Source: Terebella lapidaria
Taxonomy: Eukaryota; Annelida; Polychaeta; Terebellida; Terebellidae
Length of the DNA: 64,000 bases
Reading direction: 5' to 3'
NCBI GenBank assembly: GCA_949152475.1
Contig: OX424569.1
Location: 21,551,170-21,615,169, forward strand
This document shows positions 56,361 through 64,000 of this stretch, piece after piece. The notes under the pieces were generated by a model. It made no database searches, was not told the DNA's origin, and saw nothing but the letters and a program-made list of their open reading frames with translations. The position numbers were made by a program, and so were the translations under genes. Within the stretch, counting starts at the first letter, position 1. The number at the start of each line of letters is the position of its first letter.

Positions 56361-57730
56361 TATGGATGAACTTTGACCTTGACCCGAAATTTTTTTGCCG
56401 AGTCGGCATTTTTCGTTTTCGTCAATATCTCGGAAACGGTGCATCGTAGAGCGAAACGGACGTTATTTTCGGACTCGTCGCACTACACAAACATGTCTAA
56501 GGGGTATTATGGATGAACTTTGACCTTGACCCGAAATTTTTTTGCCGAGTCGGCATTTTTCTTCGTCAATATCTCGGAAACGGTGTGTCGTAGAGTGAAA
56601 CGGACGTTAATTTCGGACTCTTCGCACTAGACAAACATGTCTAAGGGGTATTATGGATGAACCTTGACCCGAAATTTTTTCGCCGAGTCGGCATTTTTCG
56701 TTTTCGTCGATATCTCGGAAACGGTGCGTCGTAGAGCGAAACGGACGTTATTTTCGGACTCGTCGCCCTAGACAAACATGTCTAAGGGGTATTATGGATG
56801 AACTTTGACCTTGACCTGAAATTTTTTGCCGAGTCGGCATTTTTCGTTTTCGTCGATATCTCGGAAGCGGTGCATCGTAGAGCGAAACGGACGTTATTTT
56901 CGGACTCGTCGCACTAGACAAACATGTCTAAGGGGTATTATGGATGAACTTTGACCTTGACCCGAAATTTTTTCGCCGAGTCGGCATTTTCGTTTTTATG
57001 GATATCTCGGAAACGGTGAGTCGTAGAGCGAAACGGACGTTATTTTCGGACTCGTCGCTCTAGACAAACATCTCTAATGGGTATTATGGATGAACTTTGA
57101 CCTTGACCCGAAATTTTTTTGCCGAGTCGGCATATTTCGGTTTCGTCGATATCTGGGGAACGGTGCCTCGTAGAGCGAAACGGACGTTATTTTCGGACTC
57201 GTCGCCCTAGACAAACATGTCTAAAGGGTATTATAAATGAACTTCGACTTTGACCCGAAATTTTTTGCCGAGTCAGGATTTTTCATTTTCGTCGATATTT
57301 CGGAAACGGTGCGTCGTAGAGCGAAACGGACCGTATTTTCGGACTCGTCGCCCTAGACAAACATGTGTAAGGGGTATTATTGATGAATTTTGACCTTGAC
57401 CTGAAATTTTTTTGCCGAGTCGGCGTTTTTCGTTTTCGTCGATATCTTGGAAACGGTGCGTCGTAGAGCGAAACGGACGTTATTTTCGGACTCGTCGCCC
57501 TAGACAAACATGTCTGAGGGGTATTATTGATGAACTTTGACCTTGACTCGAAATTTTTTTGCCGAGACGGCATTTTTCGTTTTCGTCGATATCTTGGAAA
57601 TGGTGCCTCGTAGATCGAAACGGACGTTATTTTCGGACTTGTCGCCCTAGACAAGCATGTCTAATGGGTATTATGGATGAACTTTGACCTTGACCTTAAA
57701 TTTTTTTGCCGAGTCGGCATTTTTCATTTT
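56361..57730 (+). repeat. 147-bp array, right of the family 2 insertion
   Basis: About nine units, several with small deletions (for example near 56665). The last units carry TTTTTCATTTTTCGTCC and AGAGCCCATGGCAAACATG, marking the end of the core. The 123-residue minus-strand frame is a read-through. Confidence 0.9.
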
Positions 57731-57847
57731 TCGTCCATATCTAGGAAACGATGTGTCGTAGAGCCCATGGCAAACATGTTTTAAATATTAAGAATTAGTG
57801 CTAACACCGAAATGCCTCCAAGGCATCTTTAGGCCTTGACGTCTAGT

Positions 57848-59577
57848 TATATCTGGATCAGTGATTGGCTACTAGGGCCTGAGTGGGTGGGATCAAATGT
57901 ATGTCAGGGGAAGGGAAAAGTTGTAAGTCAGGGAGACACAGGAAAAAAAAGGGAGTTTAGACACCGAGTTGAACAGTCAAATAGGAGAGTGGCTCTTGTA
58001 ACTACGCATTTTCATTTTGTACACATTGTGAATCAGTATTAACAGTCGTGCACCTGACCAAGTAATCTTGGACACTGTACCATATCTATTGACACCTTTG
58101 ACTAATAAAATAAACCGGATTGTAAGAAACAGCCTCCTCTCAATACCAGCCACAAAAACATCAGAAAGCAACCGGTGATATCTGGCGGAGAATCCCTAAG
58201 ATCTCGGACCTCATCATCAACATCGACATATGCCAGTACAAACAAGACAATCAGCTGCCAACATGCCATCATCCACAGAGACAACGACATCGTCATCCAC
58301 TTCAACCGCAACCCAGGCATCCGCCGAGAGGAACGCCACCCGAGGACCACAGCTGTACATGACCACCTTTGACAAAAACATGGACGCTGGTACATGGCTG
58401 TATCGTTTCAAGGTGTACGTGCAGGCAGAAAAGCGATCAAACGAAAAAGGCTGCACTGCAATTCTCAATGTTCTTAAGCGACAACATCCTAACATGGTTC
58501 CAGAACCTGCCTGAAGTGATCCAAAAGGATATAACAGCAATACAGGAAAGTTTCCTCGACCGCTTCATGCAACCTGCAGAAGGAATGCAGTTCGCGCTAC
58601 ATACTCAGTTTGACAATTTGTCGCAACGCCCAGGACAGCAGATTGAGGATTATGCTGAGAGTGTGCAAACCCTAGGCACCCGGCTCAGAAAAGCCAATCA
58701 GGATATCATCCGAAAAGTCATCGCCGGACTAGATCCCAAATACAAGACTCACGTCACATTGAGACAGCCTGAGTCCATCAAGGATATTGTCACAGCTGTC
58801 CGACTGATCGATGCGGGAAACCCACAACTGGTGACACCAACCCTGACAGAGCAACAACAATCCACCGGACAGAACGAGGACATCCGATCGCTGATCGAGT
58901 CAGTTACACATCTATCGAAGGACCTCCAGACGACGTTGAAGTCCATCAACACTGTACAGCCCATGCCGCCACGTTCCCGATCCAAGTCTCCGCGTCGCGT
59001 ACATTGGCAGGACTACACGCCCCAGACCTCGAACAAGACCCTTCTGCCAACACCGGACCCAACCAGGCTTGATCCCACAGCCAGAGCTTGGACACCAGAA
59101 TCACAAGGTAATCAAGGGTACGCTAGTAATGAATGTTATTGTTGTGGTAGCTTGTATCATCTGAGTTACAATTGCCCAGTTAAGCACAAGTCTTGCTATG
59201 TATGTCAGCGTCAGGGTCACCTGGCCAGAAAATGCCCTTCCCGCAGCAGTAGGCCAGTCCACATGTACAATCATTAGGATTCAGGGCCTATCTTTGGGAG
59301 TAGAAAATGCAGGACCCGGGATAGGCAACACAAGCACACAAGTCCAACACTATGTAACCAACACTACAGACACTGTACATGCCCAACTGTACCAACACTG
59401 AACAAACGCTCAACTCATGACACACTGTGGACCAACAAAGTTGAGATTCAAATTCAAAACACACATTTCATGGTACTGATAGACACAGGTGCAGAGATCT
59501 CTTGCATATCTTATGATGTTTGCTCCAGTCTCCAAGTTACATCGCACATCAAACAAAGCACACTGACCATGGTTAGA
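57848..59577 (+). mobile_element. Gypsy-2: second Ty3/Gypsy fossil, broken
   Basis: Parts: right portion of an LTR (about 57848-58170) with AATAAAATAAACCGGATT, leader motif GTGATATCTGGCGGAG, gag (about 58230-59277) with two zinc knuckles (CYCCGSLYHLSYNC and CYVCQRQGHLARKC), and the start of the protease (LIDTGAEISC near 59475). A hAT-like element begins at 59578 and the rest is absent. The LTR end and leader resemble Gypsy-1, so the two belong to related families but are not copies of one another. Broken, with truncations at both sides and about one or two further lesions. Confidence 0.85.
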
Positions 59578-60099
59578 CAGGGGCGGATCCAGGAATTTGA
59601 AAAGAGGGGGTCCAACATTATACGGCGTGGGGTCTGGGGCCCGCTCAAGGCCTGTGGTAGCTTCCTGGCATAACCTGGGTATAAATCCCACTTCATGCCC
59701 CTGGGATTATGGGGTGAAGCGAGCCTGTCATGGTGGGGGTCTGGGGCCGCTCAAGAGACCTCGAAGCAAGAGCATTTTTTTATGTGCAGTGTTGATGGTA
59801 TCTCCTTGGTATGACTTCCACTTGAATACCATGGATCACCCTACTTTCATAAATGCTAAAAATAGAAACGGAGCGAGCTCGTCTCAGCTGGGGGGTCTGG
59901 GGCCTGCTGGAGGGCCCAGAAGTCAGAGCCTTTTTTATGCTCTGAATTAATTTTGTGGCCTTTCCTGGGAATAAATTGCACTTGAAAACTCATTGATGAA
60001 CATGTTCTGAAAAGTTTGTAAAAAATGTAGAAGGAAAGCTACACATTCGGGCCAGGGTTCTTGGGCCCGTTGAAGGTCCCCAGAAGTCATAGCCTTTTT
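59578..60099 (+). mobile_element. hAT-like non-autonomous element, right end missing
   Basis: Starts CAGGGGCGGATCCAGGAATT, a terminus I know from invertebrate hAT-type MITEs, followed by AGAGGGGGTCC. Inside are three to four diverged tandem units of about 150 bases (GGGGTCTGGGGCC, CAGAAGTCAGAGCC-type, CACTTGAA). The complementary right terminus is not present before the family 1 copy at 60100. Short frames across it are not genes. Confidence 0.6.
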
Positions 60100-60378
60100 A
60101 GGTTACCGGACCTATGGTCCGATAACCTATTGGCATGGTGTTGCGTCCGTCGTCCGTCGTCGTCCGTCGTCGTCGTCGTCCACATTTTTATCTTTTTTGT
60201 TTACGGGCGAATTCTTCTGAAATTTTGCACAAAAATACTTAAAAATAATTCAAGAAGGAGGTATTTTTTAGTTTTTTGATTTTCGCATTTTTTTCAAAAT
60301 GGCGGCCGTTTTCGACGAAAAATGCCTGATTTTGGACTTTGGTGGCCATTTTCTCAAAATCTGTTCAGTAACTTTTTT
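60100..60378 (+). mobile_element. Family 1A copy K, 5' part
   Basis: Hairpin AGGTTACCGGACC TAT GGTCCGATAACC, TATTGGCATGG, (CGTCGTC)n, leader with AAAATGGCGGCCG, ending in CAGTAACTTTTTT where copy L begins. The remainder of K cannot be identified downstream of L. Confidence 0.85.
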
Positions 60379-62454
60379 AGGTTACCGGACCTATGGTCCG
60401 ATAACCTATTGGCATGGCGTTGCGTCCGTCGTCCGTCCGTCGTCCGTTCACATTTTTATCTTTAAAGTATATGATCGAATCTTTCTGAAATTTTGCACAA
60501 AAATACCTAAAAATATTTCAAGGAAAGGTTTTTTTTTGTTTTTCGATTTTCGCTTTTTTTTCAAAATGGCGGCCGTTTTCGACGAAAAATGCCTGATTTT
60601 GGACTTTGGCGGCCATTTTCTCAAAAACTGTTCAGTAACTTTTTTTCTTTTTGATACACAACACTCCTCATATGTACTCCTGTGATGTGTATAAGTTTCG
60701 TTGCGCTTGAATCGCTCGAAGTGGGCCATTTTGGGCCAAACTTGGCCCAAATGGGACTTTCCCATGTTAAATTTTCCTATGCTTTATAATGGGACACATT
60801 ATGCCTTATATCTCACTTAATATTGAGATTAGAGACTAGGAATCAATTGTGGACATATAGGAAATGATATATGCTGAATATTCTCGTGACCTTGAATTTG
60901 ACCTTTGACCTCATTTTCAAGGTCAAAGAACAAAATGGCTAATATCTCGCTTATTATCGACTTTACAGCTTAGAAATCAATTGTGGACATATAAGAAATG
61001 ATATATACCGAATATTCTGATGACCTTGAATTTGACCTTTGACCTCATTTTCAAGGTCACAGGACAAAATGGCTAATATCTCGCTTATTATCGACTTTAC
61101 GGCTTAGGAATCAATTGTGAACATATAGGATATGATATATGCTGAATATTCACGTGACCTTGAATTTGACCTTTGACTTCATTTTCAAGGTCACAGGACA
61201 AAATGGCTAATATCTCGCTTATTATCGACTTTACAGCTTAGGAATCAATTGTGAACATACAGGAAATGATATATGCTGAATATTCTCGTGACCTTGAATT
61301 TCACCTTTGACCTCATTTTCAAGGTCACAGGACAAAATGGCCAATATCTGGCTTATTAGCCACTTTGCAGCTTAGGAATCAATTGTGAACATATAGGAAA
61401 TGATATATGCTGAATATTCTAGTGACCTTGAATTTGACCCTTGACCTAAATTTCAAGGTTAGTCATTTTATTTTCAAGGTCAGAATACAAAATGGCTTAT
61501 ATCTCGCTTATTATCAAATTTACAGCTTAGGGGTCCATAGTGAACATATAGGAAATGATGTATGCTGAATATTTTGGTGATCTAGAATTTGACCTTTGAT
61601 CTCATTTTCAAGGTCAGAGAACAAAATGGCTAATATGTCGCTTATTATCATCTTTACATCTGCCCCTGATGACGCCAGTGTGTCTTTGGATAAACTATTT
61701 GGTCGGGCTTTGTTTCTATTGCAAAATGTTGTATTTTACCTTTCTTATTGGCATCATCAAAATTTGATTGTATTGGTGGTAATAGATTGATACTTACATT
61801 TGTACCACTGAGTCGGTGTCACTGCTGGCGGACGTTAAATCTGTCCCCGAGGATACCATCAATTCAGTAGCCTTCGGGCTTGTGATTGGGTACTTTTGTA
61901 CTTGTCATGTATCTATTCCATGGGGTTAGATTCGGATTTCTAAATTATTTTCATAGGTTGTTTACTAATTCCATCTGGTGTACAGTAGAAACAACTACAT
62001 TTAACACATTGTCTGCCCCTGAAGACGCCAGTGTGTCTTTGGATAAACTATTTGGTCGGGCTTTGTTTGTTTCTATTGCAAAATGTAGTATTTTACGTTT
62101 CTTATTGGCATCATCAAAATCTGATTGTATTGGTGGTAATAGATTGATACTTAAATTTACAGCATAGGAATCAATTGTGAATATAGAGGAATGATATATA
62201 CTGAATATTTTCATAACCTTGAACTTGAACTTTGACCTCATTTTCAAGGTCACATCACAGAATGGCTAATGTCTCACATATTATCGACTTTACAGCTTAG
62301 GAATTTATTGTGGACATACTAGAAGTGATATATTTGTTGAAAATTTCATGACCTTGAATTTATCAGTGACTTTATTTTCAAGGTCACTGGACAAAAGGCT
62401 TATATCTAAAATGTATATTGTCCGGTAACCTTTCTTAGCCCTTGGGCTAATTTT
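60379..62454 (+). mobile_element. Family 1A copy L, complete, 2.08 kb
   Basis: Hairpin, CGTCCGTCGTCCG tract, leader, about six 134-bp units (60830-61640), two 360-bp units with the exon-like segments (61660-62155), one more 134-bp-type unit and TTGTCCGGTAACCTTTC TTAGCC CTTG GGCTAATTTT. It was inserted in the CAGTAAC T-run of copy K, the same site type as copy A. Confidence 0.87.
61660..62160 (+). repeat. Exon-like 360-bp module in copy L
   Basis: Contains CTGCCCCTGATGACGCCAGT, GTGTCTTTGGATAAACTATT and GCGGACGTTAAATCTGTCCC. Compared with copies A and D the frame LADVESVPEDT has both silent and replacement changes (E to K, W to G), so it does not look under strong protein constraint. Confidence 0.6.
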
Positions 62455-64000
62455 GGACTTTGACGGTCGTTTTCTCAAAATCTGTTCAGTAACTTTTTTT
62501 CTTATTGATGCATGACACTCCTCCTATGTACCCCTTTGACATGTATAAATTTCGTTGCCCTTGAATCGCTCGAAGTGGGCCATTTTGGGCCCAAACTCGG
62601 CCCAAATGGGACTTTCCCATGTTAAATTCTCCTATGCTTTATAATGGGACACATTAAGCCTAATATCTCACTTAAAATTGAAATTAGAGACTAAGAATCA
62701 ATTGTGGACATATAGGAAATGATATATGCTGAATATTCTCGTGACCTTGAATTTGACCTCTGACCTTGGTTTCAAGGTCATAGCGGCCGTTCTCGTCGAA
62801 AATGGCTAATTTTGGACTTTGATGGTCGTTTTCTCAAAATCTGTTCAGTAACTTTTTTTCTTATTGATGCATAACACTCCTCATATGTACTTCTGTGACA
62901 TGTATAAATTTCGTTGCGCTTGAATCACTCGAAGTGGGCCATTTTGGGCCCAAACTCGGCGCAGATGTGACTTTCCCATGTTAAATTTTCCCATGCTTTA
63001 TAATGGGACACATCAAGCCTAATATCTCACTTAATATTGAGATTAGAGACTAGGAATCAATTGTGGACATATAGGAAATGATATATGCTGAATATTCTCG
63101 TGACCTTGAATTTGACCTTTGACCTCATTTTCAAGGTCACAGGACAAAATGGCTAATATCTCGCTTATTATCGACTTTACAGCTTAGAAATCAATTGTGA
63201 ACATATAGGAAATGATATATGCTGAATATTCTCGTGACCTTGAATTTGACCTTTGACCTCATTTTCAAGGTCACAGGACAAAATGGCTAATATCTCGCTT
63301 ATTATCGACTTTACAGCTTAGGAATCCATTGTGAACATATAGGAAATGATATATGCTGAATATTCTCGTGACCTTGAATTTGACCTTTGGCCTCATTTTC
63401 AAGGTCACAAGACAAAATGGCTGATATCTCGCTTATTATCGACTTTACAGCTTAGGAATCAATTGTGAACATATAGGAAATGATATATGCTGAATATTCT
63501 CGTGACCTTGAATTTGACCTTTGACCTCATTTCCAAGGTCACAGGACAAAATTGCTAATATCTCGCTTATTATCGACTTTACGGCTTAGGAATCAATTGT
63601 GAACATATAGGAAATGATATATGCTGAATATTCTCGTGACCTTGAATTTGACCTTTGACCTCATTTTCAAGGTCACAGGACAAAATGGCCAATATCTTGC
63701 TTATTAGCGACTTTGCAGCTTAGGAATCAATTGTGAACATATAGGAAATGATATATGCTGAATATTCTAGTGACCTTGAATTTGACCCTTGACCTAAATT
63801 TCAAGGTTAGTCATTTTATTTTCAAGGTCAAAATACAAAATGTCTTATATCTCGCTTATTATCAAATTTACAGCTTAGGGGTCCATAGTGAACATATAGG
63901 AAATGATGTATGCTGAATATTTTGGTGATCTAGAATTTGACCTTTGATCTCGTTTTCAAGGTCAGAGAACAAAATGGCTAATATGTCCCTTATTATCATC
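62455..64000 (+). mobile_element. Family 1A copy M, runs off the window
   Basis: Begins inside the leader (GGACTTTGACGGTCG), has a second leader block (62770-63000) with the TGGGACTTTCCCA-type hairpin, and at least seven clean 134-bp units from 63060 with the exact DR1-like TGACCTTTGACCT. No 3' end within the window. Confidence 0.85.

Larger units (their letters stand above)
53489..57847 (+). mobile_element. Family 3 element C, both ends present, with nested family 2
   Basis: Starts TAAGGCATTTC GGCA GAAATGCCTT TATGG and a T-run; two tandem 350-base blocks (TTTCCGGACGATAACT, TGACCTAGAGGTCA-type repeat), then the 147-bp array (54220-54736 and 56361-57730), CACCGAAATGCCTCC, hairpin AAGGC ATCTTTAG GCCTT and GACGTCTAGT. 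CCGAAATGCCT inverts the 5' AGGCATTTCGG. Total 4.36 kb, 2.7 kb without family 2 epsilon. The left flank is Gypsy-1 pol, the right flank Gypsy-2, so the target is not a simple empty site. Confidence 0.88.

Noticed and set aside
57283-57654. 123-residue minus-strand frame with repeats
   Set aside because: The 147-bp unit is a multiple of three, so any stop-free frame repeats through the array. No start context or conservation.

Overview
This window is eukaryotic, AT-rich and almost entirely made of repeats. It most resembles a marine invertebrate, probably a mollusc: the hairpin plus (CGTCC)n elements recall ones I know from bivalve and gastropod genomes. That assignment is inference; no rRNA, tRNA or long host gene fixes the species. 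The only host coding sequence I can defend is one short exon of the mitochondrial ATPase inhibitor IF1 (45789-45852). Most open frames are read-throughs of tandem repeats.

The dominant content is a set of at least five non-autonomous rolling-circle-like (Helentron/HINE-type) families with one architecture: a 5' terminal palindromic hairpin, a short TATGG-like motif, usually a GC-rich microsatellite (CGTCC, CGTCCG or CCG) or a poly-T run, a core of long tandem repeats, an inverted copy of the 5' terminus, a 3' hairpin, and a T-rich end. They insert between two T residues without target duplication. Family 1 (hairpin AGGTTACCGGACC/GGTCCGATAACC; 134-bp core in type 1A, a different core in 1B), family 2 (GTATCCCCCGAAC/GTTCGGCGGATAC; 168-, 132- and 121-bp cores), family 3 (AAGGCATTTC/GAAATGCCTT; 147-bp core), family 4 (only 3' ends seen, AGCACC/GGTGCT) and family 5 (AGGAAGAGC/GCTCTTCCT) are clear. 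Family 6 (AGCTC...GAGCT), a family 7 hairpin and a possible family 8 are seen as fragments.

Layout. 1-15000: head-to-tail and nested family 1 copies, including two nearly identical 3-kb copies (780-3798 and 9196-12185), with family 4 and 5 fragments. 15413-24635: one family 3 element carrying nested family 1, 4 and 5 copies and a 125-bp MITE. 24661-31481: a second family 3 element with a 147-bp array and a block of family 1 copies. About 31482-42488: a family 2 element containing a family 5 element (with its own small MITE), a 2.5-kb DNA transposon with about 105-bp terminal inverted repeats and a 5-bp target duplication, and a family 1 copy that itself received another family 2 element. 42489-49224: decayed family 1, two more family 2 copies, the IF1 exon, a possible DIRS-like gag start and a stretch of unique DNA. 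49225-53488: a broken Gypsy/Ty3 retrotransposon fossil (gag, protease, RT, RNase H), cut short by a family 3 element (53489-57847) that carries a family 2 copy. 57848-59577: a second broken Gypsy fossil (LTR end, gag, start of protease), cut by a hAT-like element. 60100-64000: nested family 1 copies running off the window.

Two themes stand out. Several nested insertions have a sister copy in the same window that shows the empty site, giving direct evidence for T^T insertion without duplication. And the tandem cores of families 1 and 3 repeat consensus nuclear-receptor-like half-sites (AGGTCA as DR1, TCAAGGTCA, and an everted repeat) dozens of times, so these elements spread large arrays of such motifs. 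Whether that is regulatory or only structural (the same bases form hairpins) cannot be settled from sequence alone.
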